The position numbers were made by a program, and so were the translations under genes. The notes below the pieces were generated by a model. It was not told where the DNA came from, made no database searches, and saw only the letters and a program-made list of their open reading frames with translations. From Azoarcus sp. DD4 (GTDB lineage Bacteria; Pseudomonadota; Gammaproteobacteria; Burkholderiales; Rhodocyclaceae), in the NCBI RefSeq assembly GCF_006496635.1, contig NZ_CP022958.1, forward strand, positions 2,480,001-2,544,000: DNA of 64,000 nt. The letters run 5' to 3'. This document shows positions 7,772-15,764 of this stretch, piece by piece; the first letter of the stretch is position 1, and each line of letters begins with the position of its first letter.

Positions 7772-8466
7772 CAGTCCTCCAGGAACTGATAGCCCAGGCC
7801 ACGGACGTTCCGTATCCATGGCTGTCCGTCCGGACGATTGCCCAGCTTTTGCCTGATGGCGCTGATATGGACGTCGATGCGGCGGTCGAATCGGGTCAGG
7901 GGCCGATTGAAGGCTTCCATCGAGATGTCCTGCTTGCTGACGAGACTGCCCATATGGCGCGCCAGGACTTCGAGCAACATGAATTCGGTGCCGGTGAGTT
8001 CGAGCGGTGTGCCATGCCAGGTGGCCTGGCGGCTTCCCGGCCATAGCGCCAGCGGTCCGGTCTGGAGCTTGCGCGGCGCACTCGCCGGGGCGTCGGGTGG
8101 ACTGGCGTTCTGCGTGCGGCGCAGGATGGCCCGGATGCGTGCCAGCAGTTCGGCGGGCGTGCAGGGCTTGGCGACGTAGTCGTCGGCGCCCAGGTTCAGG
8201 CCGGTGACCTTGTCGATGTCGTCACCACGTGCGGTGAGCATCAGTACCGGAATCCGGCTCTGCTGGCGGATGCGCTGCAGCGTCTCCAGTCCGGACAAGC
8301 CCGGCATCATGATGTCCAGCACCGCGATCGTGTAATGCTGGCGCATCAGCGCCGCGATTCCGCTGTCGCCATCATGCACGGCATGGACGTCGAAGCCCTC
8401 GTGTGCAAGGTACTGGGATAGCATATTCGTCAGCTCGACGTCATCGTCTATCAGCAGGATGCGCAT
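7771..8466 (-). CDS. OmpR/PhoB-family response regulator
   Basis: 231-aa regulator with a receiver domain (residues 1-115; acidic pocket Asp7-Asp9, phosphoacceptor Asp51, conserved Thr and Lys in 'LTARGDD' and 'VAKPC') and a C-terminal winged-helix DNA-binding domain ending 'RNVRGLGYQF'. It is divergent from the RND outer-membrane gene and translationally coupled to the kinase. Repeated boxes upstream of both pump transcription units, and a related half site upstream of its own gene, are its likely targets. Confidence 0.93.
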   Translation of the reverse strand: MRILLIDDDVELTNMLSQYLAHEGFDVHAVHDGDSGIAALMRQHYTIAVLDIMMPGLSGLETLQRIRQQSRIPVLMLTARGDDIDKVTGLNLGADDYVAKPCTPAELLARIRAILRRTQNASPPDAPASAPRKLQTGPLALWPGSRQATWHGTPLELTGTEFMLLEVLARHMGSLVSKQDISMEAFNRPLTRFDRRIDVHISAIRQKLGNRPDGQPWIRNVRGLGYQFLED

Positions 8467-8488
8467 CTTCCGGGAACACCTTTGGGAG

Positions 8489-8501
8489 AGTCAAAAGTGT
8501 C
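8489..8501 (-). promoter_or_regulatory. Half-site related to the RND-pump boxes, upstream of the response regulator
   Basis: On the minus strand the bases read GACACTTTTGACT, matching GACACTTcTGAac of the pump boxes at most positions. It lies 23-35 bp upstream of the regulator start codon, where autoregulation would be expected. Confidence 0.35.
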
Positions 8502-8539
8502 GCACTCCCGGACGGCGTGGTCCAACATTCAGCGCGAAC

Positions 8540-8593
8540 TTTTCCCAACTTGACACTTCTGAACGGTGCTTGACGCTGTGTCTGCGTAGCATG
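8540..8593 (+). promoter_or_regulatory. Conserved promoter/operator box upstream of the RND outer-membrane gene
   Basis: Begins TTTTCCCAACTTGACACTTC and contains two CTTGAC half-sites 20 bp apart, followed after a fixed spacing by TAGCATG at 8587-8593, a plausible -10. The same element with the same internal spacing recurs at 10233-10286. Direct half-sites overlapping the -35 position are typical of OmpR/PhoB-family activation. Confidence 0.65.
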
Positions 8594-8625
8594 CGCCGTA
8601 TGGGAAAAGTAGCGGAATCGCGGTG

Positions 8626-10029
8626 ATGCGGCGCGGCATGAGCGTATTTTTCATTCTGGGTCTGGGGCTGTCGGCGTGCACGACAGTGGGGCCCGACTAC
8701 AAGGCGCCGGCGATCGCGGTCCCCTTGCAGTGGCAGGCACCCACGCCGCACAGCGGCAGCGGGGCTGCCCTGGAGGATTGGTGGGAGCAGTTCGTCGATC
8801 CCGTGCTGGCGGGCCTGATCAAGACCGCTGCGGCGGACAGCCCCAGTCTGGACAAGGCGTGGGCGAGCATCGAGAGTGCTCGCGCCAACCTGGCCTCGGT
8901 CAGGTCCGGCCTGGCGCCGTCGGTCGATGGCGGCGCGAGCGTCACACGTTCGCGGCAGCAGCAGGGCGGAGCGATCGACACGCTGACGAGCCGCTCCGCC
9001 GGATTCGACGCCTCGTGGGAGCTGGATCTGTTCGGCAAGGTACGGCGCAGCGCCGAGGCGGCCCAGGCGCGCCTGCAGGCGCGGGTCGGCGAGTGGCACG
9101 AGGCCAGCGTGAGCCTGGCCGCGGAAGTCGCCGACACCTATGTCCGGTATCGTGGCTGCCGGCTGCTGGTCGACGCTTACGAACAGGAACTGCTGTCGAT
9201 GGAAACGACCGCCGAGACCACTGCGGTCTCGGTCAGGGCCGGCTTCACCGCGCCTGCGGACGGTTCGCTGGCGCGCGCCAGCCTTGCCAGCACGCAGTCG
9301 TCGCTGCAGGCGCAACGCGTGGAGTGCGAGCTGCTGGTCAAGGCGCTGGTCGCCCTGACCGGACTGCAGGAAGCCGGCCTGCTGGCACGGCTGGGGGAGG
9401 GCGGGAGCGGGCTGCCCAAGCCGAAAGCGTTTCGTATCGGGGCCGTCCCGGCGGACGTGTTGCGTCAGCGCCCCGACGTCGCGGGGCTGGAGCGCGAGTT
9501 GGCCGCGGCCAGCGCGGCCATCGGCGCGGCTCAGGCGGATCTGTACCCCAGCCTGTCGCTGTCGGGTTCGATCGCGATTTCGTCCTCCAGCCTTGCCGCC
9601 GGTGCCACGACCTGGTCGTTCGGGCCGGCACTGTCGATTCCCCTGTTCGATGGCGGACGACGGCGCGCGGCCGTTACCAGTGCCGAGGCGGATTACCAGT
9701 CTGCGCTGGCGCAGTGGCGCGAAGGGGTTCGCAACGCGGTCAAGGAGGTCGAGCAGGCGCTGGTGAATCTCAATGGCGCGGCGTTCCGCTCGGAGCGTGC
9801 GGCGCTGGCCGCCACCGAGTACCGGGCCTATTTCGAGGCCACCGAGGTCAAATGGCGGGCCGGTAGCGTCAGCCTGCTGAATCTCGAGGAGGCCCGCCGT
9901 TCGGCCCTGTCGGCGGAGATCGAATATCTCGGCCTGCTGCGTAACCAGGTGCAGTACTGGATCGCGCTCTACAAGGCGGTCGGCGGCGGCTGGACCGCGG
10001 ACGACCTGGCTGCCGGATCCGCCGTGTAG
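8626..10029 (+). CDS. RND efflux outer-membrane lipoprotein (NodT/OprM family)
   Basis: TolC-like outer-membrane channel of a tripartite pump, 467 aa from the ATG at 8626 (a GTG at 8623 and an ATG at 8638 are alternatives). A lipobox LSAC puts the acylated cysteine at residue 18, followed by the family signature 'TTVGPDY.AP'. Two OEP repeats span about 55-255 and 265-460, each rich in long amphipathic helices. The neighbouring adaptor and permease complete the pump. Its upstream box is duplicated before the adaptor gene, so it can be transcribed separately. Confidence 0.94.
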   Translation: MRRGMSVFFILGLGLSACTTVGPDYKAPAIAVPLQWQAPTPHSGSGAALEDWWEQFVDPVLAGLIKTAAADSPSLDKAWASIESARANLASVRSGLAPSVDGGASVTRSRQQQGGAIDTLTSRSAGFDASWELDLFGKVRRSAEAAQARLQARVGEWHEASVSLAAEVADTYVRYRGCRLLVDAYEQELLSMETTAETTAVSVRAGFTAPADGSLARASLASTQSSLQAQRVECELLVKALVALTGLQEAGLLARLGEGGSGLPKPKAFRIGAVPADVLRQRPDVAGLERELAAASAAIGAAQADLYPSLSLSGSIAISSSSLAAGATTWSFGPALSIPLFDGGRRRAAVTSAEADYQSALAQWREGVRNAVKEVEQALVNLNGAAFRSERAALAATEYRAYFEATEVKWRAGSVSLLNLEEARRSALSAEIEYLGLLRNQVQYWIALYKAVGGGWTADDLAAGSAV

Positions 10030-10372
10030 CACGAAGGACAGACGCGGCAACGGCGTGCCCCCTCGTGACCGCCTCCTGACAAAGGCAGTCTGGTTTCGGT
10101 ACTGGCGCTGATGGCACGAGCGACCAGGACCCATTCCCCCGAGCCTGGTCTTTGCCGGTGGTCGCGCCAGGTGCGCGCATCCGGTTCGACGTGGCCGCCG
10201 ACCGGGAAAAGCAGGCTCCACATGGGGCTCTCTTTTCCCAACTTGACACTTCCGAACGGCGCTTGACGCTCCGTTTTCCTAGCATGTCCCCTGTGGATTC
10301 GCTGCGCGATCCACTGCCGCCGATCGCTACCGTCGGTCCGCGGCGCCTTGCCCATGAGCTTGCCGTCAGAAT
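10030..10372. other. Gene-free promoter region between pump genes (about 340 bp)
   Basis: Holds the second copy of the RND box at 10233-10286. The rest shows no protein I recognise on either strand. A separate promoter within a single efflux locus is unusual and suggests independent adjustment of channel and adaptor/permease levels. Confidence 0.65.
10233..10286 (+). promoter_or_regulatory. Second copy of the RND-pump box, upstream of the adaptor gene
   Basis: TTTTCCCAACTTGACACTTC followed by GAACGGCGCTTGACGCT, and TAGCATG exactly 47 bases from the box start, the same offset as at 8540. Only a few positions differ between copies, mainly in the spacer before TAGCATG. Confidence 0.65.
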
Positions 10373-11581
10373 ATGGAAAGAACACGTCTCTTCGACACCC
10401 CCGCACTTCGTACCGTACTGTTGGTCGGCGTGGCCGCAGCCCTCGTCGGCTGCGGTAAGGGCGGCCCGCCCGGTGCCGCCCCCGCGCACGAGGAGGCCAG
10501 CCTGCTGACGGTGGAGGTGGTGCAGGCGCAGGCGCAGCTCTGGCCGCAGACGGTGCAGGCCAATGGCGCGATCGAGGCTTGGCAGGAAATCATCGTCAGC
10601 CCGGAGACCGGCGGTTTGCGCATCGCCGAACTGCGGGTCGATGTCGGTGCCGTGGTGAAGCGCGGGGACCTGCTCGCGCGCCTGGCCGATGACACGGTGC
10701 GCGCAGAACTGCGCAAGCAGGAGGCCACGGTGGCGCAGGCCCGGGCGTCCTACGAGGAGGCCCGCTCGAACTACCGGCGCGCCAGGGCGACGGAGAACAG
10801 CGGTGCACTCTCCGATCAGCAGATCGAGGCCTACCGTATCGCCGAGCAGACGGCGAAGGCCACGCTCGATGCTGCCGCCGCGGACCGCGACAGCGCCCGG
10901 CTCAAGCTGGCGCAGACGCGCATCACCGCGGTCGATGACGGCGTGGTGGTGTCGAAGTCGGGCGTCCTCGGGAACGTGGCGGCAGCCGGGGCCGAACTGT
11001 ACCGGGTGATCCGCCGGGGGCGCCTGGAGTGGCGCCCGGAAGTCGATGCGCGCCAGCTCGCCGCCATCGGCGTGGGTGACACCGCGCAGCTCACCCTGCC
11101 GGACGGACGTCGCGTGGAGGGCAAGGTCCGGTTGACCGGGCCGACGCTCAATGACGGCACCGGACGCGCCACCGTCTATGTCACGCTGGACGAGGCCAGC
11201 GGCGCCCGGCGCGGGATGTTCGCCAGCGGCATCCTGCGCTCGGGCGATAGCGCCGCGCTCACGCTGCCGCAGTCGGCCATCACGCGGCGCGACGGCCGGG
11301 CTTATGTGTGGCTGCTGCAGGAGGGCGAGCACGTCGCCGGCCGTGCCGTGCAGACCGGGCGGCAACTGGGGGAGCGCATCGAGATCCTCTCCGGTGTCAC
11401 GCCGCAGGAGCGGGTGGTGCTGAGCGGCGGCGCCTTCCTGTCCGAAGGGGCGAGGGTGACGATCGCCCGGGCGGGGGCAGCAAACGACCCAAGCGCAAAG
11501 GCAGCGCGCAATGGTTCGGATGCTGGCACGAGCGGCCCGGCGCCCGACCGCGCGGCCGGCACGGCGGGGAACGGGCGATGA
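10373..11581 (+). CDS. RND efflux periplasmic adaptor (membrane fusion lipoprotein)
   Basis: 402-aa adaptor linking the inner-membrane permease to the outer-membrane channel. The N-terminal lipobox LVGC places the lipidated cysteine at residue 27. Then come a beta-barrel/lipoyl region ('VSPETGGLRIAELRVDVGAVVKRGDLLARL', about 75-105), a coiled-coil hairpin (about 105-180), and the second lipoyl half. Its stop codon overlaps the permease start (ATGA at 11578-11581), so the two are translationally coupled. Substrate is unknown; proximity to toluene oxidation genes makes solvent efflux plausible but unproven. Confidence 0.93.
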   Translation: MERTRLFDTPALRTVLLVGVAAALVGCGKGGPPGAAPAHEEASLLTVEVVQAQAQLWPQTVQANGAIEAWQEIIVSPETGGLRIAELRVDVGAVVKRGDLLARLADDTVRAELRKQEATVAQARASYEEARSNYRRARATENSGALSDQQIEAYRIAEQTAKATLDAAAADRDSARLKLAQTRITAVDDGVVVSKSGVLGNVAAAGAELYRVIRRGRLEWRPEVDARQLAAIGVGDTAQLTLPDGRRVEGKVRLTGPTLNDGTGRATVYVTLDEASGARRGMFASGILRSGDSAALTLPQSAITRRDGRAYVWLLQEGEHVAGRAVQTGRQLGERIEILSGVTPQERVVLSGGAFLSEGARVTIARAGAANDPSAKAARNGSDAGTSGPAPDRAAGTAGNGR

Positions 11582-14500
11582 ACGTCTCCTCGTGGTCCAT
11601 TCGCAACCCGGTTCCGGCGGTACTGGTCTTCATCCTGCTGTCCGTCTTCGGCCTGATCGGCTTCTCCAAGCTGCAGGTCCAGGACTTTCCGGACACCGAC
11701 TTGCCCAGCGTGACCATCTCGGCGACGCTGGAAGGCGCTGCGCCTTCGCAGCTCGAAACCGAGGTCGCGCGCAAGATCGAGGACAAGCTCGCATCCCTGA
11801 CGGAGCTCGACCACATCACCACCACGATCACCGATGGCTCGGTCAGCATCACGGTCAGTTTCACGCTGGACAAGGACAGCGAGGTGGCGGTAAACGAGGT
11901 CCGCAATGCGGTGGACAGCGCGCGCGCCGAACTGCCGGCCGACATGAACGCGCCGACCGTCACCAAGATGACGGCGGCGTCTTCCGCGCTGGTGACCTAT
12001 GTGGTCGAATCGGACCGTCTGGACGAGCAGGATCTGTCCTGGTTCGTCGACAACGACGTCACCAAGGCCTTGCTGGCGGTGCGCGGCGTGTCCTCCGTCC
12101 AGCGTGTGGGGGGCGTCGATCGCGAAGTGCACATCGACCTCGACCCCGTGCTGATGGCCGGCCTCGGGGTCACCCCCTCGGATGTGTCGGCCCAGTTGAA
12201 GGCCGTGCAGAAGGAAAGCTCGGGTGGCGTGGGCGATGTCGGCGGGCAGCGCCAGTCGGCGCGCACGATCGCGACGGTAGAGTCGATCGACGAGATCGGC
12301 CGCATCACCCTTCCGCTCGCGGATGGTCGCTGGCTGCGGCTGGACCAGATCGCGCGGATTTCGGACGGCCATGCTGAACGCAGCAGCGATGCGCTGCACG
12401 ATGGCCGGCGGGTCGTCGCCTTCCAGGTCACCCGCTCGCTCGGCTATTCGGACGTAGGCGTGACGACGGACGTGCGCGCTGCCATCGCCCGGTTCGCCAA
12501 GGAGAACCCGCAGGCGACGATCACCGAGGTCAGCAACACCATCGAACCGGTTGTGGACAACTACCACGGCTCGATGCTGCTGCTGCTCGAAGGGGCGCTG
12601 CTGGCCATCGCCGTGGTCTGGTGGTTCCTGCGCGACTGGCGCGCCACCTTCATCGCCGCGATCGCGCTGCCGCTGTCGGTCCTGCCGACCTTCGCCTACA
12701 TGTGGCTGGCCGGCTACACGCTGAACGTGGTCACCCTGCTGTCGCTGGCGCTGGTGGTGGGCATCCTGGTGGACGACGCCATCGTCGAGATCGAGAACAT
12801 CGAGCGCCACCTGCTGATGGGCAAGACGCCCTACCAGGCGGCGATGGAGGCAGCCGACGAGATCGGCCTGGCCGTCATCGCGACCACCTTCACGCTGGTC
12901 GCGGTGTTCCTGCCCACGGCTTTCATGGGCGGGATCCCCGGCAAGTTCTTCCGGCAGTTCGGCGTGACCGCCTCGGTGGCGGTGCTGGCCTCGCTGCTGG
13001 TGGCGCGCCTGCTGACGCCCATGATGGCGGCCTACATGCTCAAGCCGCGCACGCAGGGCGCCGATCACGACAGCGCGGACGGTCCGCTCATGACCCGATA
13101 TCTGGGGTCGGCAAGAACGGCGCTGCGCCGGCGCAAGACCGCCGTGGCGGCGGCGACGGCCTTCTTCGTCCTCTGCATCGCGCTGGCCGCGTTCATTCCG
13201 ACTGCCTTCATGCCGGCGCAGGACAAGGCGCACAGCACGATCACCCTCAAGCTGGCCCCGGGCAGCACGCTCGACGACACGACCCGCGTGGCGAAGCAGG
13301 CCGCCGCCATGCTGGAGGAGCTGGCCGAGGTCAGGAGCGTGTTCGTCTCGGCGGGAACGGCGGCCAGCGGCGACATGGGCGGTTCCTCCACCGCCGACCT
13401 GACCAGCGCGACCCTTACCGTGGACCTGGTGCCGCGGGGCGATCGCGATCTCAAGCAGTCGGAGGTGGAGGCCCGCATGCGGAACTTGCTGCGCACCTTG
13501 CCCGCGGTGCGGGTGTCTGTCGGCGGAGGCGGCAACGGCGAGACGCTGGAACTGACCCTGGCCAGCGACGATCCCGATGTGCTGGCCAGTGCGGCGGCCA
13601 AGGTGGAATCCCAGCTCAGGACCTTGCAGGGCATCGGCAATGTGACCTCGAGTGCCGCCTTGCAGCGACCGGAAATCCAGATCCGGCCGGACTATGCGAC
13701 GGCCGCGCACCTGGGCGTGACCTCCGAGGCGCTGGGCGATGCCGTGCGTCTGGCCACCTACGGCGATTACGCGACCGTCTTGCCCAAGCTGAATCTGCCG
13801 CAACGCCAGATCAACATCCGGGCACGCATGGCCCCCGGGATCCGCGGCGACCTCGAAGCCATCGCCCAGCTTCGCGTCAAGGGGCGCGACGGCCTGGTCA
13901 GCCTGGGCAGCGTCGCCGAGGTGTCGCTGGGCAGCGGGCCGTCGCAGATCGACCGCATTGACCGCCTGCGTAACGTGACGCTGAGCGTTGAACTGAACGG
14001 CCGGCCGATCGGCGAGGTCCAGCGTGAAGCCATGGCCCTGCCGGCGATGGCGCAACTGCCCGATGCCGTGCGCCAGGTCGACCAGGGCGAGTTGCAGCGC
14101 ATGTCGGAACTGTTCCAGAGCTTCGGGCTGGCGATGGCGATCGGCGTGTTCTGCATCTACGCCGTGCTGGTGCTGCTGTTCCATGATTTCATGCAGCCGG
14201 CCACCATCCTGTCGGCGCTGCCGCTGGCGCTGGCGGGGGCGCTGTTTGCGCTGTGGGCGGTGGGACAGTCCTTCTCCATGCCGGTGGTGATCGGCGTGCT
14301 GATGCTGATGGGCATCGTCACCAAGAACTCCATCCTGCTCGTCGAGTACGCCATCGTGTCCCGTCGCAAGGGCATAGCCCGGTTCGAGGCCCTGATCGAC
14401 GCCTGCCACAAGCGCGCCCGGCCCATAGTCATGACCACCATCGCCATGGGAGGCGGGATGCTGCCCAATGCGCTGGGGCTAGGCGCCGAACCCAGCTTCC

Positions 14501-14655
14501 GCCAGCCGATGGCGATCGTGGTGATCGGCGGGCTGATCACCTCAACGGTGCTCAGTCTCCTGGTGGTGCCGGTGGTGTTCACCTATGTGGACGACCTGCT
14601 GCAGTGGATGAGGAAGCAATTCCTGCAGGCCAGGGCGGTGCCGGATTGCGCCTGA
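11578..14655 (+). CDS. RND efflux permease (HAE1 family)
   Basis: Proton-driven inner-membrane exporter, 1025 aa with two halves each containing a large periplasmic loop and six TM segments. The TM4 proton-relay pair is present (VVGILVDDAIVEIEN, homologous to Asp407-Asp408 of AcrB), as is the TM10 lysine (GIVTKNSILLVEYA). I start at 11578, overlapping the adaptor stop; the open frame further upstream is inside the adaptor gene. The protein lies closer in style to the MdtB/MexK-like 'VPAVLVFILLSVFGLIGF' branch than to AcrB, an impression only. Confidence 0.95.
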   Translation: MNVSSWSIRNPVPAVLVFILLSVFGLIGFSKLQVQDFPDTDLPSVTISATLEGAAPSQLETEVARKIEDKLASLTELDHITTTITDGSVSITVSFTLDKDSEVAVNEVRNAVDSARAELPADMNAPTVTKMTAASSALVTYVVESDRLDEQDLSWFVDNDVTKALLAVRGVSSVQRVGGVDREVHIDLDPVLMAGLGVTPSDVSAQLKAVQKESSGGVGDVGGQRQSARTIATVESIDEIGRITLPLADGRWLRLDQIARISDGHAERSSDALHDGRRVVAFQVTRSLGYSDVGVTTDVRAAIARFAKENPQATITEVSNTIEPVVDNYHGSMLLLLEGALLAIAVVWWFLRDWRATFIAAIALPLSVLPTFAYMWLAGYTLNVVTLLSLALVVGILVDDAIVEIENIERHLLMGKTPYQAAMEAADEIGLAVIATTFTLVAVFLPTAFMGGIPGKFFRQFGVTASVAVLASLLVARLLTPMMAAYMLKPRTQGADHDSADGPLMTRYLGSARTALRRRKTAVAAATAFFVLCIALAAFIPTAFMPAQDKAHSTITLKLAPGSTLDDTTRVAKQAAAMLEELAEVRSVFVSAGTAASGDMGGSSTADLTSATLTVDLVPRGDRDLKQSEVEARMRNLLRTLPAVRVSVGGGGNGETLELTLASDDPDVLASAAAKVESQLRTLQGIGNVTSSAALQRPEIQIRPDYATAAHLGVTSEALGDAVRLATYGDYATVLPKLNLPQRQINIRARMAPGIRGDLEAIAQLRVKGRDGLVSLGSVAEVSLGSGPSQIDRIDRLRNVTLSVELNGRPIGEVQREAMALPAMAQLPDAVRQVDQGELQRMSELFQSFGLAMAIGVFCIYAVLVLLFHDFMQPATILSALPLALAGALFALWAVGQSFSMPVVIGVLMLMGIVTKNSILLVEYAIVSRRKGIARFEALIDACHKRARPIVMTTIAMGGGMLPNALGLGAEPSFRQPMAIVVIGGLITSTVLSLLVVPVVFTYVDDLLQWMRKQFLQARAVPDCA

Positions 14656-14920
14656 ACGGTCGGGGAGACGGCCCCGCGTTGGCAAGCTGCAGGAATGGAT
14701 CCGGTGACGAGCCGCGGTCCACTATGGGCGAAAGCCGCGTGCCGCGCCGACCGGAATGCAGGCCCGCACAGTTCGCGGCTCCTGCGCGAGGCGGACGCCG
14801 CGATGCATCGATGAGCGCTCGGGAAGCAGCGGTGGATGTGACGGTGCCGTTGGGGCGTGACTGTCAGCCGTGCGCGGGGAGCGCGTCCTCGCGGCGGCGT
14901 GCGGCGCCCGAAGGCGGTGA

Positions 14921-15628
14921 CTATGCCCGCGCGTGCTGCGGTGCCGAGTCGGTGGCTCTGCTGGCCAATTCGGTCGTCAGCATGAAGTGCGTGTTCAGCA
15001 GCTCAATCGAACGTGGTATGTCGCGCTTCACCACCGCCTCCATGATCTCCCGGTGCTCTGCGGTCGGATCCCGGCGCGGGCCGCCCATGGTCGCGGCGAG
15101 ATGGCGGTGGCGATCGGCGTAGTCGAAGAGCTGCTCGTGGAAATCGCGGATCCAGTGGGAGGGGCACGCCGCGATCAGCGCCGAATGGAATTTGCGATGC
15201 AACTGTTCCCATTCGCGGTCGGGACCCTGCTTGTCGAGGTCGAGCGGGTGGCGCCACAGGCGATGGAAGGCGAGCGCGATGTCTTCCTCCCAGGCCGTGT
15301 CGCCATTCAGGATGGCTTCGCGGATGGCGATCTCGCTGATCCAGCAGCGCGTGCGCGCCAGTTCCAGGAGACTCTCCTGTGTCACTTCGGTAACGCGGAA
15401 CCCGCGCTGATCGGATTGCTCGACCAAACGAAGCGAGGAAAGGCGGTTGAGCGCTTCGCGGATCGGACTGGCGCCGACCTGGTAGCGTTCGCGTAGGGCC
15501 TCGATACGGAGCTTCTCGTTGGGTGGCAGTTTGCCTTCGAGGATGTCGTTACGCAGACGCTCGAAAACCGAGGAGGTCAGCGTGCTGTGCCCCTGGTCTT
15601 CGATGTCCTTGATCGCCCATTTCGCCAT
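14921..15628 (-). CDS. GntR-family transcriptional regulator (FadR subfamily, FCD domain)
   Basis: 235-aa effector-responsive regulator. The N-terminal winged helix (about residues 17-78) contains 'GASPIREALNRLSSLRLVEQ', the GntR recognition region. The C-terminal all-helical FCD domain holds histidines compatible with metal/acid-effector binding ('LHRKFHSAL', 'DRHRHL', 'EHREIMEAV'). TATCGATA overlaps its own promoter region 21-28 bp before the ATG, and the same palindrome flanks the aacS/thiolase and DUF1302 promoters, so it probably controls the adjacent catabolic locus and itself. Confidence 0.92.
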   Translation of the reverse strand: MAKWAIKDIEDQGHSTLTSSVFERLRNDILEGKLPPNEKLRIEALRERYQVGASPIREALNRLSSLRLVEQSDQRGFRVTEVTQESLLELARTRCWISEIAIREAILNGDTAWEEDIALAFHRLWRHPLDLDKQGPDREWEQLHRKFHSALIAACPSHWIRDFHEQLFDYADRHRHLAATMGGPRRDPTAEHREIMEAVVKRDIPRSIELLNTHFMLTTELASRATDSAPQHARA

Positions 15629-15648
15629 GGCGCTCTCGATCGTGAAAT

Positions 15649-15656
15649 TATCGATA
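15649..15656 (-). promoter_or_regulatory. Putative GntR operator, TATCGATA, upstream of the regulator gene
   Basis: Perfect 8-bp palindrome within AATTATCGATATT, immediately upstream of the regulator's start codon; consistent with autorepression. Shared with sites at 19061-19066, 19087-19098 and 19294-19303. Confidence 0.5.
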
Positions 15657-15702
15657 TTCTACCCGTGAGGGACGCTTTTCAAAGTGTGACGTGCATGAGA
15701 AC

Positions 15703-15739
15703 AAAAAAATCACCGGATCGACCCTGGGGTCGTCCGGTG
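15703..15739 (-). terminator. Rho-independent terminator after the thiolase-aacS operon
   Basis: Hairpin at 15711-15739: CACCGGA and CGACC arms pair with GGTCG and TCCGGTG around a CTGG loop with one bulged base, about 12 bp of stem. On the minus strand it is followed by seven T residues (15709-15703). It lies 26 bp beyond the aacS stop codon, as expected. Confidence 0.85.
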
Positions 15740-15764
15740 CCAAGGGAGGAAACTTCGGACGCGC

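Noticed and set aside
7772..8044. N-terminal extension of the histidine kinase to 8044
   Set aside because: It lies wholly inside the response regulator gene; the ATG at 7771 overlapping the regulator stop gives the normal membrane-kinase N-terminus.
11302..14409. Long minus-strand open frame of over 1000 codons opposite the RND permease
   Set aside because: Arises from codon bias of GC-rich DNA; its translation is His/Arg/Gln-rich and resembles no family, while the plus strand encodes a complete permease.
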